Origin: Phragmites australis
Taxonomy: Eukaryota > Streptophyta > Magnoliopsida > Poales > Poaceae
Direction of reading: 5' to 3'
Length of the DNA: 64,000 nt
NCBI RefSeq assembly: GCF_958298935.1
Contig: NC_084921.1
Coordinates: 34,164,001-34,228,000 of the forward strand
Shown: positions 1-10,083 of the stretch, one piece after another
Layout of the letters: every line of letters begins with the position of its first letter
Position numbering within the stretch: position 1 is the stretch's first letter
Position numbers and translations under genes: made by a program
Notes under the pieces: model-generated
The model's input: only the letters and a program-made list of their open reading frames with translations
Told to the model about the DNA's origin: nothing
Database searches by the model: none

Positions 1-545
1 TAGAGAGATCGTTCGAGGAGAGGATGGCGGCAGAACGATCCCAGTGGTATGCGATGATGACGCCCCTTTATGCTGCAATGGGTCAAACTCCGCCACTGAT
101 GCCAACCCCTTCTCTTCCACTTGCTCCACAGGCTCCAAACACTGGCGGCAGAACGATCACAGTGGTATGCGATGATGACGCCCCTTTATGCTGCAATGGG
201 TCAAACTCCGCCACCGATGCCAACCCCTTCTCGACCACTTGCTCCACAGGCTCCAAACACTCCTGTGAGTTAGTTTATAACCTTGTAATCACCATTATTA
301 CCATTCTTACAACCATAGAGTGTTGTGCTAACTATCTACTTTGTGCAGTATCCATCAGAGGGATCGAATACGCCTGGAGCTGGAGGTTCGCACTTTGGTA
401 CTCCACCTCAGTTTGGTTTGTTCTCCTCACTTTGAAAACTTACTTTTGTAACCCTATATCCATACTTACCATTTCTGTTTACTTTCAAATGCATACTTCT
501 TAATTAGCGTTTTTGCTCCTTAATTGATGCAGGTTAAGGTGGTAA
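1..545 (+). pseudogene. TnpA-like (Transposase_24 family) gene, last exons, frame broken by tandem duplication
   Basis: The first bases encode the Glu/Arg-rich stretch ERSFEERMAAERSQWYAMM, which also occurs in the last third of the TnpA-like gene of copy B. An intron (gtgagtta near 264 to tttgtgcag near 349) is conserved between copies, and the following exon reads YPSEGSNTPGAGG. A 118-bp tandem duplication inside the first exon is not a multiple of three, so the second unit is read out of frame. Compared with copy B, this allele cannot give a normal C-terminus. The rest of the gene is outside the window. Confidence 0.72.
26..261 (+). repeat. 118-bp tandem duplication in TnpA-like exon
   Basis: The segment starting ggcggcagaacgatc at 26 recurs at 144 with only a few substitutions. 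Copy B has a single unit at the matching place. The 118-bp period shifts the reading frame. Confidence 0.93.
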
Positions 546-666
546 TCAAGTGTTGAGTCCGTTACGGCTTGCTACATTTTCTTTTTGTTTGGACTATGTT
601 TTGCTATCTTGTCACGACAATTTATCATGTTTGTGTCACTTGCGACGGTTTATGTGATGTTTGTGT

Positions 667-830
667 AATATGCGATGTTTATGCGACGCTTTATGTGATG
701 TTTGCGTAATATGCGATGTTTATGCGACGCTTTATGTGATGTTTGCGTAATATGCGATGTTTATGCGACGCTTTATGTGATGTTTGCGTAATATGCGATG
801 TTTATGTGAAGGTGGTAATCTGTGAAATAT
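667..830 (+). repeat. 41-bp minisatellite, about four units
   Basis: A 41-bp unit beginning aatatgcgatgtttatgcga repeats head to tail at about 667, 708, 749 and 790. The matching place in copy B (about 12479-12505) has only one unit, so the array expanded in copy A or contracted in copy B. It lies between the last TnpA-like exon and the subterminal repeats. Confidence 0.9.
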
Positions 831-893
831 ATGTATATTGTTTTGAATTGCAGTGACAGTTTTGAATCTGGTATGGATAAATTGCCGACCTGC

Positions 894-1494
894 TAAATAA
901 CAGTTTGCCGAGTGTTACACTCGGCAAACAAGGCTATGCCGAGTGTTACACTCGGCAAAACGGACACGTGTCACAAGGCTGTTCAATCTGGCATTTTGGA
1001 TGCCACTTTGCCGAGTGTCCACGGGATACACTCGGCAATGCGTGGCACGTGTCGCCAAACTGTGCTATTTGGGTGCTATCCTGTGCTCACTTTGCCGAGT
1101 GTATACACGGACACTCGGCAAAGTGTCCTCGTGTTTGCCGAGTGTATCCCTGAGACACTCGGCACAGTGTCCTCGTGTTTGCCGAGTGTATCCCTGAGAC
1201 ACTCGGCAAAGTGTCCTCGTGTTTGCCGAGTGTATCCCTGAGACACTCGGCAAAGAGGCCGTTAACGCATTGGCACCGTTAGGTTACTTTTTTTTGCCGA
1301 GTGTCGTATTTGGCTCTCGGCAAATAGGTTTGCCGAGTGCACGATATAAAACACTCGGCAAACAGTAGTTTGCCGGCACTGTGTATGCCGACAGTGAGAT
1401 GCCGAGTGTAACACTCGGCAAACATGTTGCCGAGTGTTTTAAGGCATTCGCCGTGTGCCCTAGGCACACGGCAAAGTCTCGAAATCCGGTAGTG
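894..1494 (+). repeat. CACTA 3' subterminal repeat block, copy A
   Basis: Many direct and inverted copies of tttgccgagtgt / acactcggcaaa alternate to form small hairpins. In CACTA elements such arrays bind the TnpA-type protein. The block ends at the terminus at 1494. The stretch 1100-1250 repeats an extra unit of about 57 bp compared with copy B. Confidence 0.88.
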
Positions 1495-1542
1495 TTTAGA
1501 GAAATCGGGCCTTGTTGAAATCATGACTTCAGAGGACAGGAT

Positions 1543-1833
1543 TTGAAATTGTGGAAAAAAAGAGTCATGGAGATTGCTAAGATATGCAAGGAAGTTGCTG
1601 AAGAAAGGGATGAACTTGAGAGGAATCTCACATTTCTGCAAAATAACCGCACTAAGTTGCTTGCAAAAAATGATGAAATGGAAGCAAAAATTACAAGGTT
1701 GCGGAACAAAATATCTTTTATGAAGGCCAAAAAAGGAGAAAATGATAACCTCGTCACTGAGAACAATGAGTTAAAGGTGATAATTAGCATACTGAAGAAG
1801 CAGGTATCAGAAGCTACGAATGGAGCTATATAA
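1543..1833 (+). CDS. Short coiled-coil ORF, unknown, probably a gene fragment
   Basis: An open frame of 96 codons lies 46 bp after the end of copy A. The peptide is rich in Glu, Lys, Leu and Asn, with spaced Leu/Ile (ERDELERNLTFLQNN and ENNELKVIISILKKQV), typical of an alpha-helical coiled coil. No family is recognised. It has no obvious promoter, and the CACTA element borders it upstream, so it could be one exon of a disrupted host gene or part of an older transposon protein. A start at 1543 is only the first Met-like codon; the real exon may begin further upstream. Confidence 0.35.
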   Translation: MKLWKKRVMEIAKICKEVAEERDELERNLTFLQNNRTKLLAKNDEMEAKITRLRNKISFMKAKKGENDNLVTENNELKVIISILKKQVSEATNGAI

Positions 1834-2699
1834 GCAATTTCCATTCTCTATAATTTATCGAGTTTTTAAGTGAAAATTTCATGGTGGTTATTACTGCCAT
1901 GCTGTAGATAGGTATGTATCAAGGCACTGGTACTATTAATAAATGGATGTGGAGAGTGGCACTCCACTGCAAAACCATCCGCACCCCACACAGAAGGTGG
2001 ACTGAAATATTATGTACGACGGCGTGCATGGCATGTCCAATCTTATTGTACTATCATCCACTGCATACCTGGTTTTACTTTCTGACACAATTTTATGTCC
2101 AATGACAAAGCCATGCATCTGGCAATTCTTTAAAGATTTGGAGGGAATAGATACGATGCAGGCCAATATTCATATCATTGGCATGTCATTGTTGTTGAAC
2201 AGTTGGCGTGCAAGTAGAACAAGGAAACGTGAACATTAAGGACATGTTTGCATTCGAGGAGAGGGCTCCTAGGTGAGCAACAATTTTGGCTTTTGGGTCC
2301 CTAGCAAGACTGTTGTCGGGAGCTATGTTTTACAGAACTTGGATGCTATTATTGGCAAGCAAATTCTGCTAACCTAGCTACACAGGAAATGGTAGCCTGC
2401 ATTGGTTTGCGAAACATAATTGGCCGCTAGTGTTCAGCTTTTCAAAGTCCACTTTTCCCTTATACAGATGCGTACACATAATTTTCTTACTATTTATTTA
2501 CTATGTTCTGTTTTTTTGAAACCATCCCTGATCATGCCCTTCCCAACAAAGAAACATTCGTGCCTACACCCTGGCTAGGTACCTCATCCATGCTTACAGA
2601 TGTGACGCAGAAAGAACATCATGGTACTGATTCAAAGCATAATGCAATAACACGGGCAAGAGTCTTAAATAAGACTCCTCCCTTAAGATGGCCTCCATT
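1834..2699. other. Spacer without recognisable gene
   Basis: About 870 bp between the coiled-coil ORF and copy B. Only short open frames are present and none resembles a known family. Before copy B inserted, this DNA was continuous with the sequence at 13142 that leads into the LOG-like pseudogene. Confidence 0.5.
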
Positions 2700-2714
2700 C
2701 ACTACCAGAAACGA

Positions 2715-3046
2715 TGTGTATGCCGAGTGTCTATGTGTATGCCGAGTGCATTATATCGGGTATTCGGCAAACAACCACCTACGCCGAGTGCCCGACTAAA
2801 GCACTCGGCAAACAACTAAGTACTCGGTAAATACCTCAAAAATACTCGGCAAACAATAGCACTCGGCAAAATAGAGAAAAAAACACTCGGCGAATTCGGG
2901 CACTTGGCAAACAACGCGCCACGTGTCCCTCCGTTCGGCGGCTGACGGCGAGTCACCCCTTTGCCGAGTGTCCGCCGAGTGTCATCTAACGGACACTCGG
3001 CAAACACGAGTGCCCGATATTAAGCACTCGGCAAACTATTTTTTTT
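2715..3046 (+). repeat. CACTA 5' subterminal repeat block, copy B
   Basis: Repeated gccgagtg / cactcggcaaac motifs in both orientations, starting 15 bp inside the left terminus. The composition matches the 3' block at 12590-13138, as expected for TnpA binding sites at both ends. Confidence 0.88.
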
Positions 3047-3589
3047 CTTTATTTTCTTTTTAGTTTTCTTTTGTTCTCTTTTCTTTCTTGTAATAACAAC
3101 CAACCAAAGGCCGCCACACATCGATTCCGATACTACTACAGTATGGTTTAAGGATGATATTGTTATGAACTTGGAGTTAGAATTCAGTTGTGTTTCAAGA
3201 TTGAGATGCAGCAGATGTGGACTCCTGGAAGCGGCCCTTGGAATCAGTTGTGCTCTGAAAGAGAATGACAATTCTTCTTCCTTGCCTTAAAAAAGGAATT
3301 TCTCTGCTATATACTATCATTCCAGCTGTCATCCAGACAAAGAAGGAATTTTCAATGCTTGCCAAGTGGAAGAAGCAAAAGCAGATCAGCTTGACACACC
3401 AAGCTGCCCTTCTGATCTATGGGTTTTGCTTGGTTCATCGTTAAGTGCATCAGAGGAGGTAGCTGGTAGCATAGTGAGAAGTGGTGGAACAAAAAAGCGA
3501 CTTCATTTGGCGATTCTTGGATGGATAACATGTTTGCTATGTTCCATCGAAATCTAACTTTATGGACAACTCTTTTTCATAAGAAATTA

Positions 3590-4440
3590 TTTGATAGATA
3601 TAAGTCAAATTTGATCTGCAAGTACATAAAATAACGAACAAAAATAGGTAGAAAAATATGAGACTTGCCATAGTGTCATGATATGATACGTAGAGACTGA
3701 GATAAAAAACTGAGAAGGTTTCGCAAAATTTGTCACGTACGATGCTTAGAAACCGAAACATCTCCGAGGAAGAATCATGGTTTGGAGAGGGAACGGATCA
3801 GGTTTGAACCCGAAGTGACGTTTGAATCGTCGTTTGACCTTGAAACTTTTTCTACACTCAACATACAACATAACATATTCGATGTTAAAATTTAGCATTT
3901 TTCTGGGTCCGTTTGCTATTTTTAATTCATTAAGTGCGTTTCTAGGCTTTTAATGGATATAAGTCAAATTTGATCTGCAAGTACATGAAATAATGAACAA
4001 AAATGGGTAGAAAAATCATATTCATGTTGTTGAGTCTATTTTTAGGCCTTACCCAAGAAATGAAAAGAAATTTGAAACATCTGAGCGGCAACACTCGACC
4101 AGCAACATGTAGCTTATTGGTTTTTTAATTCTAAAAAAAGCAAACGAAGTTAGAAAAACATGAGACTTGCCATAGTGTCATGATATGATACGTAGAGGCT
4201 GAGATAAAAAATTGAGAAGGTTTTGCAAAAGTTGTCACGTACGATGCTTAGAAATCGAAGCATCTCCCAGGAAGAATCGTGGTTTCGAGAGGGAACGAAT
4301 TAGGTTTGAACCCGAAGTGACGTTTGAATCGTCGTTTGACGTTGAAACTTTTTCTACACTCAACATACAACATAGCATATTTGATGTTAAAATTTGGTAT
4401 TTTTCTAGGTCCGTTTGCTATTTCTAATTCATTAAGTGAA
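3590..4440 (+). repeat. Diverged tandem duplication in the CACTA leader
   Basis: The segment 3597-3945 recurs at 3957-4440. The first 55 bp match at an offset of 360 bp, and the rest (gacttgccatagtgtcatga onward) at an offset of about 501 bp, because the second copy holds about 140 bp of extra sequence at 4013-4150. No coding potential was recognised. Confidence 0.82.
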
Positions 4441-4459
4441 TATGTAGTCAAAAATTTTT

Positions 4460-4640
4460 TTTCAGGTGTTTGCCGAGTGTCTTTGTTTTCCACTCGGCAA
4501 ACAGGTATTTACCGAGTGTCTTTGTTTTCCACTCGGCAAACTAGGTGTTTGTCGAGTGTCTTGCTCTCACACTTGGCAAACCAGTTGTTTGCCGAGTGTT
4601 CTAGATTTGACACTCGGCAAAGATCTCACACTCGGCAATG
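4460..4640 (+). repeat. Internal cluster of tttgccgagtg repeats
   Basis: Five to six inverted pairs of gccgagtg / cactcggcaaa lie 1.8 kb inside the element, just before the GC-rich block. The placement suggests extra TnpA-type binding sites near the transposase promoter. Confidence 0.82.
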
Positions 4641-4689
4641 CAGGGAATATAGGGTTTCCCCACCCCGCGCGCGGGGACAGATCAAAAAT

Positions 4690-5510
4690 TGTCCTGCGCG
4701 TGACTCCCCTCCTGCCGCCGCAACCTCGGCCTGCCCCCGCCCCCCGTCCGCCGCCACCTCGGCCCGCCGCCGCCCGCATCGCCGCCTCGGCCCGCGCCCC
4801 CCCGCCGCCAGCGCCGCCCCCCCCTCCGCCGCCGCGCCCCTTCGCCGCCAGCGCCCCCGCGCCCATCCGCCGCGAGCGCCGCCTCGGCCCGCCGTCGCCC
4901 CTCCGCCACCGCGCCCCTCCGCCGCCTCGGCCCGCCGCCCCCCTCCACCGCCGCGCCCCTCCGCCGCCAGCGCCCCCGGCCCATCCGCCGCCAGCGCCGC
5001 CTCCGCCCGCCGCCGCCCCTCCGCCGCCGCGGCCCGCCGCCGCCGCCCCTCCGCCGCCTCGGCCCGCCGCCGCCGCGCCCCTTCGCCGCCAGCGCCCCCG
5101 CGCCCATCCGCCGCGAGCGCCGCCTCGGCCCGCCGTCGCCCCTCCGCCACCGCGCCCCTCCGCCGCCTCGGCCCGCCGCCCCCCTCCACCGCCGCGCCCC
5201 TCCGCCGCCAGCGCCCCCGGCCCATCCGCCGCCAGCGCCGCCTCCGCCCGCCACCGCCCCTCCGCCGCCGCGGCCCGCCGCCGCCGCCCCTCCGCCGCCT
5301 CGGCCCGCCGCCGCCGCGCCCCTGCGGGCCGCCGCCGCCTCGGCCCGCGGCCCTGCGCCGCCGCCCCCCCTGCGCCGTCGCCTCGGCCCGCCGCTGCCAC
5401 CGCCGGCAGCGCCCCCGCCCCCCTCCGCTGCCGCCTCGGCCCTCCGCCGCCACTGCCGCGCGTTGCCCTCCGACGCCTCCCCCGCGCCGCCCCCCTCCGA
5501 CGCCCGGGTA
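4690..5510 (+). repeat. GC-rich Pro/Ala-coding low-complexity block with 241-bp repeat
   Basis: About 820 bp made almost only of ccg, gcc and ccc steps. All frames on both strands stay open, which gives long Ala/Pro/Arg ORFs that are composition artefacts. Within it, a unit starting cgccccttcgccgccagcgc at about 4835 recurs near 5076, a 241-bp period. It may be a CpG-rich leader of the transposase gene. Confidence 0.75.
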
Positions 5511-5980
5511 TAAGGTACCGCCACACGCCATGCGCCGTTGAAACCATGTGCTCCTCCCTCCTCTGGCCAACCCCTCCTCCGGAGAGTATTGCCATGAGGA
5601 CTTCATATGTGACTCATGTAATTGTGAGCATATGGGGTCCTCGTGGCAATACTATCCGGGGAATGGGTTGTGAAAGTTGATTCATATTTCAGTCTGGGTT
5701 GTCATCTAATTAGTCTTTAGATGGTTGTATCATCCATATTTGTCATGCCTGTGTTGTTGTGTTGGTATGCCTGTGTTGTTATGCCAGTTTTGCTATTTAT
5801 TACAAAGGAGGTGCCGTCAAAATTTTGAATTTTGGCTAATTTAGGCTTTAGGATATGCATGTCGCGTAACCTATGCGTCTCCCGTTTGAAAGAGTTATGG
5901 TTACAAATATGCAAGTCTTTGCATATCTATAACCGTAACTGTTTCGAATTGTCCCCATTTTTTGGATAGCCTAAGGATGT

Positions 5981-6166
5981 GTAGATTGGGTTTGTTTCAA
6001 TGCTCTACTCCGATCCGAGACAGAGTTTCGGCAGCGTCTCCCCGTTGTTCTCCGGATACACATTCTCTTGGCTTTGTTGCCGAGACGTGTATTTGGAGAA
6101 CAGCGGGGAGGTGCTGCCGAAATCCTGTCTCGGATCGGAGTAGAGCTTGGAAACGGCCCAATCTAC
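5981..6166. promoter_or_regulatory. Large inverted repeat (arms about 80 bp, loop 25 bp) upstream of TNP2
   Basis: The left arm 5981-6061 (starting gtagattggg, with ctactccgatccgagacag) pairs with the right arm 6087-6166 (ctgtctcggatcggagtag, ending cccaatctac). Mismatches are few. The palindrome ends about 150 bp before the TNP2 start codon. It could form a hairpin in the leader RNA, bind a regulator, or seed siRNA. It could also be a small nested fold-back element. Confidence 0.75.
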
Positions 6167-6317
6167 AGATCGTCGGGTGGGATTAGGACCTATCTTTACC
6201 TATTAGATAGTTTGATGCATGCCGATTCCCTCTTATGGTAAAACACAAATATTTGATTTTTATATTACTTACTGAATAAAAAATATTATATGTGTATGTT
6301 TCCTAATATGTTAGAGG

Positions 6318-9300
6318 ATGGATGATCGTGAGTGGATGTACACTGGCCGCTCTAGTCAGGGTTTTTTGACCGATGAATGGATCCAGAAGACCGATGCGTT
6401 CTTGGAATTAGCATTTGCTAGGCCTAAGGGACCTCGTGGAACTTGGTGCCCCTGTAGTATTTGTGCAAACGCGCATCAACAAACAAAGGAGGTCATGGGT
6501 CAACACCTTTGTAAGAATGGGTTTATGCCACACTATACCCGGTGGACCTACCATGGTGAGTCCGAACGTGCCAGAGAGGAGGTGGTGCATCAACGCACCA
6601 ACGACTATGATGTCAGGGTCGGAGACATGCTAGATGACTTCCATGACGCACATTTTAATGAAGCACGTATGAAGGAAGTGCCGGAGTCAACCGCAAAGGC
6701 CTTTTATGATATGTTGTCTACGGCGCAGCAACCCCTTCACGGGCATTCCAAGGTTTCTCAACTGGATGCCATCGGACGCCTAATGGCTATCAAGTCCCAG
6801 TTTAGCTGCAGCCGAGAATCCTTCGATGCAATGCTGACAGTTGTTGGTAGCCTTCTCCCGGAAGGTCACATTCTGCCAAAGAGCATGTACGAGTCGAAGA
6901 AAGTCCTCCGTGCACTTAAGATGCCATATGAGCAGATACATGCTTGTCCAAAGGGATGCATCTTATTTAGGAAAGAACACGCGGACGCAAAGTACTGTGT
7001 GAAGTGCAATTCCTCTAGGTATCTTGAGGTAGACTCTGGTGATGGTCAGAAGAGGCAGCTCGCAATCCCCGTGAAGATCCTTCGGTATCTTCCATTCGTA
7101 CCGACAATCCAACGGCTGTATATGACTGTGGAATCTGCTAAACAGATGACATGGCACAAAGATGGGCGTCGATACAATCCTAACAAGCTGGTACATCCAT
7201 CGGATGGTGAAGCATGGAAGAGGTTCGATCTGATTCATCGTGAAAAAGCTCTAGAGGCTCGTAATGTACAAATTGCGCTCGCAACTGATGGGTTCAATCC
7301 ATATGGTATGACTTGTGCCTCATACAGCTGTTGGCCCATGTTTGTTATTCCCCTCAATCTCCCCCCCGGCGTCATCTTTCAACGACAGAACATATTCCTG
7401 TCGCTGATAATTCCGGGGCCTGAATACCCGGGGAAGAATATGAGTGTGTACATGGAGCCGCTGATGGATGATTTGGTCCGTGCTTGGGAGGATGGGGTCT
7501 GGACATACGACCGAGCTACAAAGACAAACTTCAAAATGCATGTTTGGTACGAGTACTCCCTGCATGATCTACCGGCGTATGGGATATTCTGTGGCTGGTG
7601 TGTGCATGGGAAGTTCCCATGCCCAGTATGCAGGGCGGCTCTGATGTTCATTTAGTTGACAAAGGGTGGCAAATATTCTTCCTTCGACAAGCATCGACAA
7701 TTCCTTCCTCTTGACCATCCATTCAGACAAGACGTGCAGAACTTTACGAAAGATGTAGTTGCCGAAGGCTCAGCACCACCTAAGATGACCGGTGCCGCGG
7801 TTCGTGCTCAGTTAGACGCTCTCGAGGCCAATGCCCAAGGAGATGGATTTCTGGGATATGGTGAGCAACACGCCTGGACTCACAAGCCATGCTTGTGGAA
7901 TCTCCCCTACTTCAATGATCTCCTTCTTCCACATAACATTGATGTAATGCACACTGAAAAGAATGTCGCTAAGGCCATTTTTGGCACAATCATGGACATT
8001 CCTGAGAAGACGAAGGATAACATTAAGGATAGAGTCGATCAAACGAGATTATGCAATAGACCACAGCTAGACATGGCTCCTCCCAAAGGCAGGAAATCAT
8101 GGACGAAGCCAAAGGCCAATTTCGTTCTTACAAGGGCCCAAAGGAGGGAAGTACTTGAGTGGTTCCAAACCTTGATGTTCCTTGATGGGTATGCAGCGAA
8201 TCTGAAGAGGGGAGTGAATTTAGCTACTTTGCGAATCAACGGGCTCAAGAGTCATGACTATCACATATGGCTTGAGCGGCTACTGCCGGTGATGATTCGA
8301 GGCTATGTCCCCGAGGATGTTTGGCTAGTGCTTGCGGAGTTGAGCAATTTCTTCCGCCAGCTTTGTGCTAAAGAGTTATCTCATACCATGGTAGCAGACA
8401 TGGAAAGACTGGCGCCTGTGTTGCTCTGCAAGTTGGAGAAGATCTTTCCACCCGGCTTCTTTAATCCGATGCAACATATAATTTTGCACCTCCCGTATGA
8501 AGCACGAATGGGGGGGGGGGGTGTAGGGCCGTTGGTGCTACTCAATTGAGAGATTCCAAAAGATTCTTCGAAATAAATGTAAAAATAAATGCAAAATTGA
8601 AGCATCCATAGCCGAGGCATACATCCTGGAGGAGGTGTCAAACTTCACAACAAAATACTATGCTGACAATCTTCCCAGTGTGCATAATCCACCCCCTCGT
8701 TACAATGTTGGAAACCCCGAAGATGAATCAAAGCTTAGCATCTTTAGAGGGCAACTTGGCAGTGCAAGTGGTGCGACTAACAAGACCTTGCAACATGAAG
8801 AGTGGTGCACTATTATGTTGTATGTCTTGACCAACCTATCCGAAGTGGAGCCGTACATGCAGTAAGTGCTCAATACATTATTTCTCAACTAGTCACAAGT
8901 TTGTGTCCAACTCCACTTCTTCTCATTGCTATAGGGAATTCAATGAGCAATTCTGGCATGAATCAAGGGAACCTACCCTCGAGGAAGCTTCGGCCCGTCT
9001 TAGAGATGGTGTGGGAAATGACATGCCCGATTTCATTTCTTGGTTCAAACAGAAAGTACTTTCTAACTTGGCTATTACACCAACTTGATTTCATTTCTAA
9101 CTTGATTTCATTTCTTACATGCGACTAATACACCAAGCTATCCCGCTTAAACTTGTAAGGAACAACCGACGAGTCTATGAGTGCCGACTTGAGACAAGTT
9201 GCGGATGGTTGTGCCTATAGGGTCAGGTCATTTAAGGCTTACGACGTGAATGGATATCGCTTCCACACAGCAAGCCACGAGCAGAGTCGGCCCAATCGTA

Positions 9301-9956
9301 GAACAACAAATACCAGAGTTTTTACTCCAGGCTTAGACGGGGCTGAGTACTACGGAAGAATTGAAGAAATATACGAACTGAATTTTGATGGGAGCAAACC
9401 TCTGAATCCCGTCATATTCAAATGCCATTGGTTCGATCCAGAAGTAGTGAGACGGACCCCTAATCTTGGGCTAGTCGAAATTCGACAATCAACCGTCTTA
9501 CCAGGAGACGATGTCTATATTGTGGCTCAATAGGCCACGCAAGTTTATTATCTCTCGTACCCGTGCAAAACCGTTGAGCGTCTTAAGGGTTGGGATGTTG
9601 TGTACAAGGTACCGCCACACGGTAAACTACCAGTCCCAAACAATGAAGATTACAACATAGACCCCAACACATATGATGGAGAATTCTTTCAAGAAGATGG
9701 GCTCGCAGGGAATTTTGAGATCGACTTGACGGAAGCTCAGGGCATGGAAGTAGACAATGAAACTGGTGCTGACGAGGATGAAGAAGACGAGGTTGAGAAT
9801 ACGAGGGACTTGGAATTACTTGAGCGGTTACATTTAGACAATGACAGTGATGACGCCATTCCTCCTCCCGATCATCAGGATAATTATTTCAACACGCGTG
9901 ATAGTGATGATGAGACTTATGATCCAGCTGATCCCGATGATGATGATTATTTCTAA
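6318..9956 (+). pseudogene. TNP2-type CACTA transposase gene, broken by two TAG codons and one frameshift
   Basis: The catalytic transposase of CACTA elements. From ATG 6318 the protein begins MDDREWMYTGRSSQGFLTDEW with a CPCSIC zinc-like motif (transposase-associated domain). The Transposase_21 core follows (HACPKGCILFRKEHADAKYC, then the PYGM..SYSCWP region). The DUF4218 part lies around 8160-8860 and the DUF4216 part at 9177-9540 (YDVNGYRFHTASHEQSRPN), and the tail is acidic and ends at 9956. Introns are visible at 8862-8934 and from 9056. Breaks: TAG at 7653-7655 where the family has Trp; a frame change in the poly-G run near 8511-8521; TAG at 9531-9533 in a Gln-rich site. Apart from these, the reading is well preserved, so decay is recent or some single-base breaks are assembly errors. 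Confidence 0.9.
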
Positions 9957-10083
9957 TAACTGTATGTTTATTTGTAATAACTGTATGATTTATTCTTTCT
10001 CATAGCATGTTTTTTTTAGTATGCTTCATTTATTTACATCAAGTTGTAACATTCGTACTAATTGGTTTACTCGTTCTCATAGC

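Larger units (their letters stand above)
1..1494 (+). mobile_element. CACTA (En/Spm) transposon copy A, 3' part only
   Basis: The window opens inside a CACTA element. It holds the last exons of a TnpA-like gene, a minisatellite, and about 600 bp of subterminal repeats. It ends in ccggtagtg, the reverse complement of a CACTACCGG terminus, at 1494, followed by ttt as the likely 3-bp target-duplication half. The same sequence, diverged, ends copy B at 11921-13138 in the same orientation. The 5' end lies outside the window. Confidence 0.88.

Noticed and set aside
905..1253. Cys/Arg-rich ORFs with repeated LPSV and RQ phrases
   Set aside because: They are translations of tttgccgagtg subterminal repeats and occur in every frame.
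894..1494. CRISPR-like array (regularly repeated short motif)
   Set aside because: Repeats are alternately inverted, spacing is irregular, and the context is a plant CACTA terminus.
4324..5680. Very long Pro/Ala/Arg ORFs on both strands (up to 405 codons)
   Set aside because: They come from the GC-rich low-complexity block; all frames stay open and no domain or codon signature is present.
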